In this document: positions 26,271 to 35,691 of the stretch, in pieces
How the letters are laid out: the number at the start of each line of letters is the position of its first letter
Position numbering within the stretch: position 1 is the stretch's first letter
NCBI RefSeq assembly: GCF_023243115.1
Contig: NZ_CP085081.1
Span: 4,847,256-4,911,255, forward strand
DNA length: 64,000 nt
Direction of reading: 5' to 3'
From: Sediminicoccus sp. KRV36
GTDB taxonomy: Bacteria; Pseudomonadota; Alphaproteobacteria; Acetobacterales; Acetobacteraceae
Made by a program: the position numbers and the translations under genes
Notes under the pieces: model-generated
What the model was told of the DNA's origin: nothing
The model's input: the letters and a program-made list of their open reading frames with translations, nothing else
The model's database searches: none

Positions 26271-27620
26271 ATGGACCCGATCATCCTCGCCCGGATGCAA
26301 TTCGCGGCGAATATCTCGTTCCACATCCTGTTCCCCACCATCACCATCGCGCTCGGCTGGGTGCTGCTGTTCTTCAAGCTGCGCTTCGACCGCACGGGCG
26401 ATGCGGCCTGGATGGACGCCTATAAATTCTGGGTGAAGGTCTTCGCGCTGAGCTTCGCGCTCGGCGTCGTCTCGGGTGTGACGATGTCCTTCCAGTTCGG
26501 CACCAACTGGCCGGGCTTCATGGAGCGCGTGGGCAATATCGCGGGACCCCTGCTGGCCTATGAGGTGCTGACCGCCTTCTTCCTCGAAGCCTCCTTCCTG
26601 GCCGTCATGCTGTTCGGCTATGGCCGCGTGCCCAATCGCATCCACACGCTGGCGACGCTGCTGGTGGCGGGCGGCACCAGCGCCTCGGCCTTCTGGATCA
26701 TCGTGCTGAATTCCTGGATGCACACGCCCGCCGGCTATGAAATCCGCGACGGCGTGGCGCATGCGACGGATTGGCTGGCCATCATCTTCAACCCCTCCAT
26801 GCCGTATCGCCTGGCGCATATGATGCTCGCCTCCGGGCTGACCGTCGCCTTCCTGCTGGCCGGCCTTTCCGCCTGGCGCTGGCTGCGCGGGGACCGTGCG
26901 CCGGGTGTGCAGCGCGCGCTCAGGACGGGCGTGATGCTCGGCGCCATCCTGATTCCCATCCAGATCTTCGCGGGCGACATGCACGGGCTGAACACGCTGG
27001 AGCACCAGCCGCAGAAGGTCGCCGCGATGGAGGGTGTCTGGGAAACCGAGCGGAGCGCCGGCCTGCGCCTCTTTGCCATCCCCGATGAAGCGACGCGCAG
27101 CAACCGCTTCGAGATCGAGATTCCCTACCTGGCCAGCCTGATCCTGACCCACAGCCTGGATGGCGAAATCCGCGGCCTGAACGAATTCGTCGGCAACCAC
27201 CCGCCTGTCGCACCCGTCTTCTTCGCCTTCCGCATCATGGTGGGCGTCGGGATGCTGATGCTGCTGGTCTCCTGGTGGGGCGCCTGGACGCTGTGGCGCA
27301 AGGGCGTCACGCCCTGGCTGGCGCGCGTGCTGGTGGGCATGACCTTCTCCGGCTGGGTGGCCACGCTGGCCGGCTGGTACGTGACGGAGATCGGCCGCCA
27401 GCCCTGGCTCGTCACCGGCATCCTGCGCACGGGCGAGGCGGCGGGGCCGGTCGCCGCCACCACCATCGCGGCGTCGTTGTTCATGTATCTGGCGCTCTAC
27501 GGGGCGCTGCTCATCGCCTATATCTTCACGCTGATGCATCTGGCCCGCCGACCCACCTCGCCCGAGCCGGAGGAGCTTGGCCAGCGCGACCCGCTCAAGC
27601 CGCTGGCGGCAGCGGAATAG
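26271..27620 (+). CDS. cydA: Cytochrome bd-type ubiquinol oxidase subunit I
   Basis: A 449-residue membrane protein that oxidises quinol and reduces oxygen with subunit II. Near the N-terminus, RMQFAANISFHILFPTITIALG carries the high-spin haem ligand His at about residue 18. GDMHGLNTLEHQPQKVAAMEG holds the second conserved His and the quinol-site region. The length and short Q-loop fit the cyanide-insensitive (CIO-like) branch, not the long E. coli form; I infer this from length and motif spacing. It is followed 4 bp later by cydB. No cydX or cydDC genes are adjacent. Confidence 0.95.
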   Translation: MDPIILARMQFAANISFHILFPTITIALGWVLLFFKLRFDRTGDAAWMDAYKFWVKVFALSFALGVVSGVTMSFQFGTNWPGFMERVGNIAGPLLAYEVLTAFFLEASFLAVMLFGYGRVPNRIHTLATLLVAGGTSASAFWIIVLNSWMHTPAGYEIRDGVAHATDWLAIIFNPSMPYRLAHMMLASGLTVAFLLAGLSAWRWLRGDRAPGVQRALRTGVMLGAILIPIQIFAGDMHGLNTLEHQPQKVAAMEGVWETERSAGLRLFAIPDEATRSNRFEIEIPYLASLILTHSLDGEIRGLNEFVGNHPPVAPVFFAFRIMVGVGMLMLLVSWWGAWTLWRKGVTPWLARVLVGMTFSGWVATLAGWYVTEIGRQPWLVTGILRTGEAAGPVAATTIAASLFMYLALYGALLIAYIFTLMHLARRPTSPEPEELGQRDPLKPLAAAE

Positions 27621-27624
27621 GCCG

Positions 27625-28635
27625 ATGGACACCCTCCCCGACGGCGCCTGGCTGCCCATCACCTTCGCCGCCCTCATGGCCGTAGCCATGCTGCTCTATG
27701 CCGTGCTGGATGGCTTCGACCTTGGCGTGGGCATCATCCTGCGCGCCACGCCGGAGGAGGCGATGCGGGACCGCATGGTGGCCAGCATCGGCCCCTTCTG
27801 GGACGCGAACGAGACCTGGCTGGTGCTGGGCGTCGGGCTGCTGCTGGTCGCTTTCCCCTCGGCGCATGGCGTCATCCTGACCGCGCTCTACATCCCCGTG
27901 GCACTCATGCTGATGGGGCTGATCCTGCGCGGTGTCGCCTTTGAATTCCGCGCCAAGGCGCCGGCCCGGCAGAAGCCCGCCTGGGATGTGGTGTTCCAGG
28001 GCGGCTCGATCACGGCCGCCTTCAGCCAGGGCTGGATGCTGGGTGCGTATATCCTGGGCTTCGCGCCCGGCTGGGGTCCCTTTGCCTTCGCCATGCTGAC
28101 GGGGTTGTTCACCGTGGCCGGCTATGCGCTGATCGGCGCCTGCTGGCTGGTCTGGCGGGCCGAGGGGGATTTGCAGCTCTTTGCCACGCGCTGGGCACGC
28201 CGCGCGCTTTACGCCACCTGGGCCGGGGTGCTGGTGGTGAGTGCCGCCACCCCCTTCGCCAGCCCGCGCATCTTCGAACGCTGGTTCGCCATGCCGCAAA
28301 TCCTGGGGCTGATGCCCATCCCGCTGGCCACCGGGGCCTTGTTCCTGCTGATCCACATCTTCCTGCGCCGCTTTCCGCGCGCCGATCACAGCCTGGACTG
28401 GGTGCCCTTCGCCGCCACGGCGGCCATCTTCGTGCTGTGCTTCCAGGGCCTGGCCTACAGCTTCTGGCCCTATGTGGTGCCCGAGCGGCTGACCATCTTC
28501 GAAGCGGCGAGCGCGCCGGAATCGCTGATCATCATCCTGGTGGGGGCACTCGCGGTGCTGCCGATGATCGGGATCTACACCTACTTCATCTGGCGCATCT
28601 TCGGCGGCAAGGCGCGCGAGCTGAAATACTACTGA
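27625..28635 (+). CDS. cydB: Cytochrome bd-type ubiquinol oxidase subunit II
   Basis: A 336-residue polytopic partner of CydA. Family marks are LYAVLDGFDLGVGIILRAT near the N-terminus, SIGPFWDANETWLVLGVG, and ALMLMGLILRGVAFEFR. The start at 27625 is 4 bp after the cydA stop. The gene ends 7 bp before the 3' end of the convergent hldE-like gene, leaving no room for separate terminators. Confidence 0.95.
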   Translation: MDTLPDGAWLPITFAALMAVAMLLYAVLDGFDLGVGIILRATPEEAMRDRMVASIGPFWDANETWLVLGVGLLLVAFPSAHGVILTALYIPVALMLMGLILRGVAFEFRAKAPARQKPAWDVVFQGGSITAAFSQGWMLGAYILGFAPGWGPFAFAMLTGLFTVAGYALIGACWLVWRAEGDLQLFATRWARRALYATWAGVLVVSAATPFASPRIFERWFAMPQILGLMPIPLATGALFLLIHIFLRRFPRADHSLDWVPFAATAAIFVLCFQGLAYSFWPYVVPERLTIFEAASAPESLIIILVGALAVLPMIGIYTYFIWRIFGGKARELKYY

Positions 28636-28642
28636 ACCGCCC

Positions 28643-30034
28643 CTACTGGACGGCGCGAACCTCGCCACCCCATTCCCGCAGCAGCGCGGCGAGCGAGGCG
28701 CTTTCCGAGCCCGAAACCAGCACATCGGGCCGCAGCAGGCGCAGCAACTCCTCGCCGCCATGATCGGCGCCGATGGCGACCAGGTCCACCTCGGGGCGGG
28801 CGGCCATCAGATCGGCCATCTCGCCCTCATCCTGCACACCGACCAGCAGCCGGTCGCACCAGCGGCGGGCCTGCTCGGTGATGGCTTCCGGGCAGGGCTC
28901 GCCATTCACCTGCAACAGCCCGATGCGCCAGCCACGATGGCGCCAGCGCTCGATCACCTCGGCCGCCAGCGGCAGCGAGACGAGCTTGCGCATGGCGCTG
29001 CGGCCGGGCGTCAGCCCTTCGAGCAGCTCCTCGGCGCGGACCGGCGCGATGCCGGATTTGCGGCTGACAATGCCCAGCGCCAGCGCCGCCAGCCGTGCCA
29101 CGGAAGCCAGCGAAAGCCCGGTGGCCAGCCCCGCCGCAACCACGGCCACCACCGCGTCGCCACCACCCGCGGGGTCATGCACCTCGGAGGCTTCGGCGCG
29201 GAAATGGCGCACCGTCTCGCTGCCATCCGCCTCGCGCTCGACGAGCGTCAGGCCGTCCGGCGCGCGGGGCACCAGCACGGCGCGGAAATCATGCGCGCGC
29301 AGCAAGGCTGAGGCGGCGAGGGCGACGCTCGCTTCGTCATGCACCGGCATGCCGGTGGCGCCGGCCAATTCCTCGGGCTCGGGGATGATGAGGTCGGCGC
29401 CCGCGAAGCGCCCATGGTCGCCGCCCTTGGGATCCACCACGACGCGCCGCCCCGCGGCCTGGGCCGATGCGATGAGCCGCGCCGGGATATCGCCCGCCAG
29501 CACGCCCTTGCGGTAGTCCGAGAGCACGACCGTGGTGGTTGCCGCCACCGCATCGGAGGCGATCTTCACCAGCCGATCCGCCAGCCGTGGATGGATGGGG
29601 GCCGCCTGCTCCCGGTCGGTCCGCAGCAGGTGCTGGCCGCCTGAGAGGAAGCGCGTCTTGGTGGTGGTGGTGCGCCCGCCCTGCACCAGCAGCCAGGGCT
29701 CGACGCGCGGCTGGCCGCCGATCAGCCCGGTCAGGTCGCTGCCGGCCGCGTCATCGCCCACGACGGACACGAAGGCCACGGCCGCGCCCAGCGCCGTCAG
29801 GTTGCGCACCACATTGCCCGCACCGCCGGGCAGCGCCACCTCGCGCTCCACCGAGAGCACCGGCACCGGCGCCTCGGGGCTGATGCGGGAGACATGGCCG
29901 TAGATGTAGCGGTCCACCATCGCATCGCCGACGACGAGAACCGCACCGCGCGCCAGGGCCCGGACGGCATCGCGAAGTTGCGCGGGGGTTACGGCGTCAC
30001 GTCCGACGGGGCCGGGGGGGAATTTGGAAGACAT
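28643..30034 (-). CDS. hldE: HldE-like heptose kinase with degenerate nucleotidyltransferase half
   Basis: A protein of about 463 residues with the layout of HldE, which makes ADP-heptose for lipopolysaccharide. The N-terminal PfkB kinase (about 1-310) is intact in outline: DRYIYGHVSRISPEAPVPVL, GGAGNVVRNL, DYRKGVL and DPAGGGDAVVAV with the catalytic Asp (the usual DTTGAGD is altered around it). The C-terminal part aligns by order with the cytidylyltransferase fold, but where an H-X-G-H signature should stand there is QVNGEPCPEA, and the later K-G-G block is SGSES. It is therefore probably a kinase only. The start at 30034 is chosen over a longer frame to 30112. Confidence 0.85.
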   Translation of the reverse strand: MSSKFPPGPVGRDAVTPAQLRDAVRALARGAVLVVGDAMVDRYIYGHVSRISPEAPVPVLSVEREVALPGGAGNVVRNLTALGAAVAFVSVVGDDAAGSDLTGLIGGQPRVEPWLLVQGGRTTTTKTRFLSGGQHLLRTDREQAAPIHPRLADRLVKIASDAVAATTTVVLSDYRKGVLAGDIPARLIASAQAAGRRVVVDPKGGDHGRFAGADLIIPEPEELAGATGMPVHDEASVALAASALLRAHDFRAVLVPRAPDGLTLVEREADGSETVRHFRAEASEVHDPAGGGDAVVAVVAAGLATGLSLASVARLAALALGIVSRKSGIAPVRAEELLEGLTPGRSAMRKLVSLPLAAEVIERWRHRGWRIGLLQVNGEPCPEAITEQARRWCDRLLVGVQDEGEMADLMAARPEVDLVAIGADHGGEELLRLLRPDVLVSGSESASLAALLREWGGEVRAVQ

Positions 30035-30167
30035 CAAGCCTGAGAGGTAGCCCAGGCCAAGCCATGGCCGCAACAGAATGTGACGCTTCGTGGATCGGGG
30101 CGGCATAAACATTGGTTAAGGGTTGTCCGCTAGGCTGCCGGCATGGCGCAGGAAGGGCCTTCAACGC

Positions 30168-31160
30168 ATGACAATCGCGATACCGCGGGCCGAGCATGAC
30201 GCCACCGCCCGGTTGGGACGCCTCAGGGCGCGGGCGCCGGATTGGCGGTCCAGCCTGGCCGCGATGCCGCCGGGCGGCATCGCGGTGTTCCAGCCCGCCC
30301 TGCATGCCGGGGCGGCGCGCCGCGTGGCCCGCGCCCTGCTGGAGGAGGCCGCAACCTTGGGCGGCGGGCAGGTCCTGGGCTTCCCGGGCGGGGACCTCCT
30401 GCTGGGCAGCCACGCGGCGCCCGGCCAGCGGGCCGCCCAGGCGATAGGCCGGCTGCTCGGCCAGGAGCCCTTGGCCCGGCCCTTGCCGCAAGCCGTGGCC
30501 GAAGTCTCCGGCTGGTGCGAGGCGGCGAGCATGGCCCCGGCCCAGGAAAGCTGGAGCCTGGCCGCGCTGGAAGCCCATTGCGCGGCATGGCCGCTCGAAG
30601 CGGCCGCGCGGCTGACCGTGTTCGAGGAAAGCCGGGTGGGCGGCCCGGTCGCGCAAAGACTGGGCCCCGCACCCCTCGGCCTCGGGGATCCGGAGCTTGA
30701 AGCGATGGCGCGCGAATGGCTGTGCCGCCGCATTCTCGCCGCCCTCACCCATCCCGCCGAGCGCGGCCGGCTGCCCATGCTGCGGCCCGGCCTGCGCCTC
30801 ATCCTCGATCTGCCGCGCGGCGGCTTGCCCCAGCTCGGCCCGGCGATGCGGGCAGGGCATGCCGGTGACAGCCGCACCGATGAGGCCCTGGCGCCGGTGG
30901 CGCTGCTGCCGCTCGCCGCGCTCCATGATCCGGCCGGCTTCGCACGCATCGCCGAGGGGCTGCGCCAGGCCGGCTGGGCGGTGGGCCTGGTGGCCAGCCA
31001 CGCCGCGGCGCTGGATTGGCTGGAACTGCCGGACATCCTCTGGGCCATCCCGGCGGGTGAAGCACCACCCACCGCCTGGCCGGGGCGCCTCATCGCCCTC
31101 GGCCACCCGGCCCCGGCCTGGGCGCGTGCGCCGGGCATCTGGCATGAGGGCGGCGCATGA
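30168..31160 (+). CDS. Unrecognised protein, paralogue of its downstream neighbour
   Basis: I do not recognise this protein of 330 residues, rich in alanine, leucine and arginine and without membrane segments or export signal. It shares spaced motifs with the next gene: a PGGDL turn after a hydrophobic strand (about residues 76-83), RRILAALTHPAE in the middle, and PAGFARIAEGLRQAGWAVGL near the end. The PGGDL block sits as a GGDEF signature would, and the last third resembles a worn EAL barrel, but neither has catalytic residues. ATG at 30168 has GGAAGG upstream. Its stop overlaps the next start (ATGA). Confidence 0.6.
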   Translation: MTIAIPRAEHDATARLGRLRARAPDWRSSLAAMPPGGIAVFQPALHAGAARRVARALLEEAATLGGGQVLGFPGGDLLLGSHAAPGQRAAQAIGRLLGQEPLARPLPQAVAEVSGWCEAASMAPAQESWSLAALEAHCAAWPLEAAARLTVFEESRVGGPVAQRLGPAPLGLGDPELEAMAREWLCRRILAALTHPAERGRLPMLRPGLRLILDLPRGGLPQLGPAMRAGHAGDSRTDEALAPVALLPLAALHDPAGFARIAEGLRQAGWAVGLVASHAAALDWLELPDILWAIPAGEAPPTAWPGRLIALGHPAPAWARAPGIWHEGGA

Positions 31161-32368
31161 ATTTCATCACGCCGGCTGAGGCCGCCTGGGATGGCAGCGC
31201 TGCACCGCGTGCCACCCTGAACGCTCCCCTCACCGCCCCCTTGCGCGATGCCACGGCGCTGGCCGCCCTGGCGCGCGAATGCGTCACCTCGGGCGTGGAG
31301 CGGCGGGCGCTGCATGTCCGGCTCTCCCTGGTGCCGGCCCGCCTGCGGGAGCCGCGCCATCAGCGCCTGGTGCGGGAGGCGCTTTCCCCCTTGCTGCGGC
31401 CCACCCGCGCCCGGCTCTATGAGCTGCCAGGGGGGGACCTGGTTGCGCTCTCACCCCCGCCCGGGGATTACCTGGATGAGGTGCGCCACAACCTCGCCCG
31501 GCTGCTGCCCGAAATCCCGGCCGATACATTGCTGCCCGTGCTGCGACTGCCGGCCGAGGCCGCGCGGCTGCTGACGCTGGTGGAAGCGGCTCTCGGCCTG
31601 GACCATGCGCCGCCCGTCATGGCCCCCCCCGGGAACGGCTTGCCACCCCCCGGCACGGCCGAGCTGGACGCGGCCCAGCGCGCCCTGGCCACCGCCAATC
31701 TGACCGCCTTCCTGCGCCGCCAGGGCATCTGGCGCCTGACCCCTGGCGATGAGCAGCCCCAGCCGCTCTGGACCGAGTTGCGGCCCCATCTGCCCGACAT
31801 CGCCGCGGCCTTGCTGCCGGGCCGAGACCTGGGCGCCGCACCCGGCCTCGCGCGGCGCTTCCGGCAAGCGACGGAGCGCCGCATGCTGGCCGAGCTGGCC
31901 CATCCGCAGGAGGCGCGGCTGCTGGGCGATGCCTGCCTGCCGCTCACCCTGGGCAGCGTGCTGGAGGCGGAGTTCCTGCGCCTGGACAGCCTGCTCGGCC
32001 CGCATGGCCGGGCGCGGCTGCTGATCCCCGTCGCGGCGCCGGAGGCCCTGGCCGATCCTGGCGGCTTTGCCCTGCTGCGCCGCTTCGCCGTGCTGCGCGG
32101 CTGGACACTGGCGCTGGATGAGCTGGAACCGGCCCTGCTGCGCCTGATGCCAGCCCATCGGCTGGATTGCGCCATGCTGCGCCTGCGCTTCCACCCCGAC
32201 ATGCTGGCCGGCGATGCCGGCGCGCGCGGCAGCCTGGATTCCGCCCTGCCCGAGGATCGTGACCGCGTGATCCTCATGGGCGCGGATACGCCCGCCGCCA
32301 TCGCCTGGGGCTGGCAGCGGGGCATTTCCCGCTTCATGGGGCGGGTGCTGGAAGGGCGCTCGGCCTGA
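31157..32368 (+). CDS. Unrecognised protein with faint GGDEF/EAL-like character
   Basis: A soluble protein of 403 residues, start-coupled to the preceding gene by ATGA. Visible blocks are RLYELPGGDLVALSPPPGDYL (about 92-112), where a diguanylate cyclase would have its GGDEF turn, RRMLAELAHPQEARLLGDAC in the middle, and GWTLALDELEPALLRLMPAHRL followed by GWQRGISRFMGRVLEG at the end, which follow the order of strands 5-8 of an EAL domain. Metal- and substrate-binding acids of active EAL domains are not seen. If related, it is a catalytically dead receptor-like form. This is inference from pattern only. Confidence 0.6.
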   Translation: MNFITPAEAAWDGSAAPRATLNAPLTAPLRDATALAALARECVTSGVERRALHVRLSLVPARLREPRHQRLVREALSPLLRPTRARLYELPGGDLVALSPPPGDYLDEVRHNLARLLPEIPADTLLPVLRLPAEAARLLTLVEAALGLDHAPPVMAPPGNGLPPPGTAELDAAQRALATANLTAFLRRQGIWRLTPGDEQPQPLWTELRPHLPDIAAALLPGRDLGAAPGLARRFRQATERRMLAELAHPQEARLLGDACLPLTLGSVLEAEFLRLDSLLGPHGRARLLIPVAAPEALADPGGFALLRRFAVLRGWTLALDELEPALLRLMPAHRLDCAMLRLRFHPDMLAGDAGARGSLDSALPEDRDRVILMGADTPAAIAWGWQRGISRFMGRVLEGRSA

Positions 32369-32384
32369 CGCGAAGCGCGCCGGA

Positions 32385-33314
32385 TCAGAAGCCCACCTGA
32401 TCGCCGCCCTTGAGCTGGAGCATCTCACGCGCTTCATCGGGGCTCGCGATTTCCAGCCCCAGCCCTTCGATGATCTGCCGCACCAGGCGCACCTGCTCGG
32501 CATTGCTGGTGGCCAGCCGGCCCGGCCCGGCCCAAAGGCTATCCTCCAGCCCCACGCGGACATTGCCGCCCATCGCCGCCGCCATCGCCGCGATCTTCAG
32601 CTGGTTGGAACCGGCCCCCAGCACGGACCACTGGTAGTTGTCACCGAACAGGCGGTCCGCCGTGCGCTTCATATGCATCACATCCTCCGGATGCGCGCCG
32701 ATGCCGCCTTGCAGGCCGAACACCGTCTGGATGAACAGCGGCGCCTTCACCAGGCCCTGATCGAAGAAATACTTCAGGTTGTAGAGGTGCGAGGTGTCAT
32801 AGCACTCGAATTCGAAGCGTGTGTTGTTTCCCGCGCAGGTGGTCAGGATGTATTCGATATCCTGGAAGGAATTGCGGAAGATGATGTCCTTGTTCGCCAG
32901 ATAGGCCGGCTCCCACGCATGCTTGAAATCCTTGAAGCGGTTCAGCATGCCGAAGAGGCCGAAATTCATCGAACCCAGATTGAGCGAGGCCACTTCCGGC
33001 TTGTGCAACGCGGCGGGGCGCACGCGCTCCTCGATCGTCATGGTGGGCGCGCCGCCGGTGGTGATGTTCACCACGCAGTTGCTGGCCTGCTTGATGACGC
33101 CAAGGAAGGGCGCGAAGGCCTCGGGCGATTGATCGGGGCGGCCATCCTCGGGGTTGCGCGCGTGCAGATGGACGATGGCGGCCCCGGCCTCGGCCGCGCC
33201 AATCGCCGCCTCGGCGATTTCGGCCGCGGTGACGGGCAGATGCGGCGACATGCTGGGCGTATGGATCGCCCCCGTCACGGCGCAGGTGATGATGACGCGG
33301 CGGGCTTTTGCCAT
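32385..33314 (-). CDS. BKACE family (3-keto-5-aminohexanoate cleavage-type) enzyme
   Basis: A 309-residue TIM-barrel enzyme of the DUF849/BKACE family, which splits beta-keto acids with acetyl-CoA into a CoA ester and acetoacetate. Marks are the opening VIITCAVTGAIHTPSMSPHL, the zinc-site stretch AAIVHLHARNPEDGRPD, NITTGG and SVLGAGSNQLKIAAMAAAMG, ending with GLEDSL. The actual keto acid cannot be told. The start at 33314 matches the family; the open frame continues far upstream without meaning. It is convergent with the unrecognised pair and divergent from the MBL gene. Confidence 0.9.
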   Translation of the reverse strand: MAKARRVIITCAVTGAIHTPSMSPHLPVTAAEIAEAAIGAAEAGAAIVHLHARNPEDGRPDQSPEAFAPFLGVIKQASNCVVNITTGGAPTMTIEERVRPAALHKPEVASLNLGSMNFGLFGMLNRFKDFKHAWEPAYLANKDIIFRNSFQDIEYILTTCAGNNTRFEFECYDTSHLYNLKYFFDQGLVKAPLFIQTVFGLQGGIGAHPEDVMHMKRTADRLFGDNYQWSVLGAGSNQLKIAAMAAAMGGNVRVGLEDSLWAGPGRLATSNAEQVRLVRQIIEGLGLEIASPDEAREMLQLKGGDQVGF

Positions 33315-33555
33315 GGGGACGTTCCTTGTGCTGGCCCACTTGCGGGGCGCTGCGCGCATTCTTGGTCCAAGCGGGGCCGGCCGTAAACCGACCCGTGGCG
33401 CCCCCATGGCACCTTGGCAGCCGGCCCGATCGCGGCGGTTTGCATGGAAACGCTGGCTCCTGCGCGGCCTCCCCCCATCGGAGGGCCGTTGCATCTTCTG
33501 GCTGGACCGCCCCCCGGGCCAGCGGCATGCTGCGCTTTCAGGGAGTGAACCAAAG

Positions 33556-34536
33556 ATGCAACAGATTCGCCGCCGCGCTGGCCTGGCCACCGCCGCTCTG
33601 CTGGCCAGCGCGCCAGCCCTCGTTTCGGCACCCACCCCGGCCCTGGCACAAAGCCCCCCCGCCCCGAACCAGGCCCCGAACCAGGCGCCTGGCTGGTTCC
33701 GCTTTCGCGTCGGCAGCTTCACGGTGACGACGATTTCCGACGGCTTCGCACGCCGCAACATCGAGGGCCTGGTGCTGAACGCCCCGCCCGAGGCGGTGCG
33801 GGAAGTTCTGGCGCAATCCTTCCTGCCGACCGACCATTACATCGGCCCCTACAACGTCACCTTCGTGGATACCGGGCGGCTTCTCATTGCCTTTGATGCC
33901 GGCACGGGTGGCCAGCTGACCCCCACGGCGGGGCGGCTTGGCGCGAATATGGCGGCTGCGGGGCTCGACCCGGCTCGGGTCGGCCTGGTCATCGTCACCC
34001 ACTGCCATCAGGACCATATCCATGGCCTTCTCACCGCCGAGGGCCAGGCCGCATTTCCCAACGCGGAAATCGCCATCAGCGCCGAGGAATTCGCCTGGTG
34101 GGGCGATGCGGGCAATGAATCCCGCAGCCCGCAGGGCCAGCGCGTGAATTTCGCGAATGTCGCGCGGCGCTTCGCACCCTATCAGGGACGCATCCGGCGT
34201 TTCGCGGCGGGGGCCGAGGTCTCGCCCGGCATCACCAGCGTGCCGGCCTTCGGCCATTCGCCCGGCCATACCGTATTCCGCGTCAGCGACGGCGCCGAGC
34301 AATTCCTGGTCCTGGCGGACATCACCCATCGGCCCGAGCTGTTCGCCCGCCGCCCGGACTATGTCTCGCTGTTCGACTTCGATGGCGCCGCTGCGGCCGC
34401 CGCGCGCCGCCGCGTGCTGGACATGGCGGCAACCGACCGCATCCGCGTCACCGGCTATCATTTCCCCTTCCCCGCCACCGGCCATCTGGTGCGGGACGGC
34501 GAGGGCTATCGCTTCCATCGTGCCGACTGGTCCTGA
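33556..34536 (+). CDS. Exported MBL-fold metallo-hydrolase
   Basis: A 326-residue metallo-beta-lactamase-fold hydrolase with a signal peptide (MQQIRRRAGLATAALLASAP onward, cut near ALAQ). Zinc-binding residues are seen in VTHCHQDHIHG (H-X-H-X-D-H), in GHSPGHTVF and in the final GYHFPFP. The family includes lactonases and thioesterases; the substrate is unknown. The start at 33556 has GGGAG 13 bp ahead. A Bug-type binding protein gene follows 37 bp later, so the two may serve uptake and breakdown of the same compound. Confidence 0.87.
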   Translation: MQQIRRRAGLATAALLASAPALVSAPTPALAQSPPAPNQAPNQAPGWFRFRVGSFTVTTISDGFARRNIEGLVLNAPPEAVREVLAQSFLPTDHYIGPYNVTFVDTGRLLIAFDAGTGGQLTPTAGRLGANMAAAGLDPARVGLVIVTHCHQDHIHGLLTAEGQAAFPNAEIAISAEEFAWWGDAGNESRSPQGQRVNFANVARRFAPYQGRIRRFAAGAEVSPGITSVPAFGHSPGHTVFRVSDGAEQFLVLADITHRPELFARRPDYVSLFDFDGAAAAAARRRVLDMAATDRIRVTGYHFPFPATGHLVRDGEGYRFHRADWS

Positions 34537-34573
34537 GAGACCGGCAAGAAACCCCCCAGGGAGAAGATCCAAG

Positions 34574-35566
34574 ATGAAGCGCCTGATCGCCGCCTTCGCT
34601 GCCCTGTGCCTGGCCCTGCCGGCTGGCCTGGCCTGGACCACCCGCATGGCGGGGGCGCAGGAATTTCCCACACGCGGCATCACCATGATCGTCGTCTTCG
34701 CCCCGGGGGGTGCCACGGATGTGCTGGCGCGCATCGTGGCGGACCACATGTCCCGCACCCTGCATCAGCGCGTGGTGGTGGAAAATGTGACCGGCGCGGG
34801 CGGCACCATCGGCGGGGCGCGCGGTGCGCAGGCCGCCCCGGATGGCTATACGCTGACGGTCGGCAGCCTGGGCAGCCATGCCGCGGCACCCTCGATCTAT
34901 CGCAACATCGCCTATGATCCGCGCGAATTGCAGCCGATCGGCCTGATCGCCGGCACGCCGATGTTCTTTGTGGTGCGCAACGGCCACCCGGCCCAGACCA
35001 TGGCGGAATTCCTGGCCATGGCGCGCGAGCATCCGGGCCGGATTTCCAACGCGAATGCCGGCATCGGCTCCACCAACCATCTGGCCTGCGCGCTGTTCTC
35101 GCATCTGACGGGTGCCCGGATGAACGACATCCCCTATCGCGGCGAGGGGCCGGCGATGAATGACGTGGTGGCGCAGCAGGTGGACAGCGCCTGCCTGCTC
35201 GCCCCGGCCGCGGTCCCGCAGATCGCCGCCGGCACGCTGCGCGCCCTGCTGGTCGCCGCCACGGAGCGCAACCCAAATGCGGCGGCCATTCCCTCGGCCC
35301 CCGAGGCGGGCGTGCCGGATTACATCTTCCAGGGCTGGAACGCCGTCTTTGCCCCGCGCGGCACCCCGCCGGAGGTGGTGGCACGGCTGGATGCGGCGCT
35401 GCGCGCGGCGCTGGCGGACCCGGCCATCCAGCGGCGGATCGGTGAATTGGGCTCGCTGCCCGCGCAACCGGCCCAGCAGGGGCCAGAAGCCTTGCGGGGC
35501 CTGCTGCGCACCGAAGTTCCCCGCTGGGCCACGGTGATCCGCGCAGCCGGCATCGAGCAGCAATAG
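34574..35566 (+). CDS. Bug/TctC-family solute-binding protein
   Basis: A 330-residue periplasmic binding protein with signal peptide ([20 protein letters not shown]; cut near AGAQ). Family marks are the opening [32 protein letters not shown], and the ligand-site region [13 protein letters not shown] and [15 protein letters not shown]. Such proteins bind carboxylates and usually feed a tripartite TctAB membrane part, which is absent here, as is common for the many orphan Bug proteins of this type of bacterium. It follows the MBL gene with an AGGGAGAAGATCC ribosome binding region. Confidence 0.9.
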   Translation: MKRLIAAFAALCLALPAGLAWTTRMAGAQEFPTRGITMIVVFAPGGATDVLARIVADHMSRTLHQRVVVENVTGAGGTIGGARGAQAAPDGYTLTVGSLGSHAAAPSIYRNIAYDPRELQPIGLIAGTPMFFVVRNGHPAQTMAEFLAMAREHPGRISNANAGIGSTNHLACALFSHLTGARMNDIPYRGEGPAMNDVVAQQVDSACLLAPAAVPQIAAGTLRALLVAATERNPNAAAIPSAPEAGVPDYIFQGWNAVFAPRGTPPEVVARLDAALRAALADPAIQRRIGELGSLPAQPAQQGPEALRGLLRTEVPRWATVIRAAGIEQQ

Positions 35567-35691
35567 GGGATGCCAGCGCCGGCCCTGGGGCCTGCGCTGC
35601 ACGCCGCGTGACAAGATCAGCCGCGCACCCCTGGTCAGGCCGCGCCGCCTGTGTGTATTCCGGCGGCGAAAACTCAGAGGAATGCCCCAAG

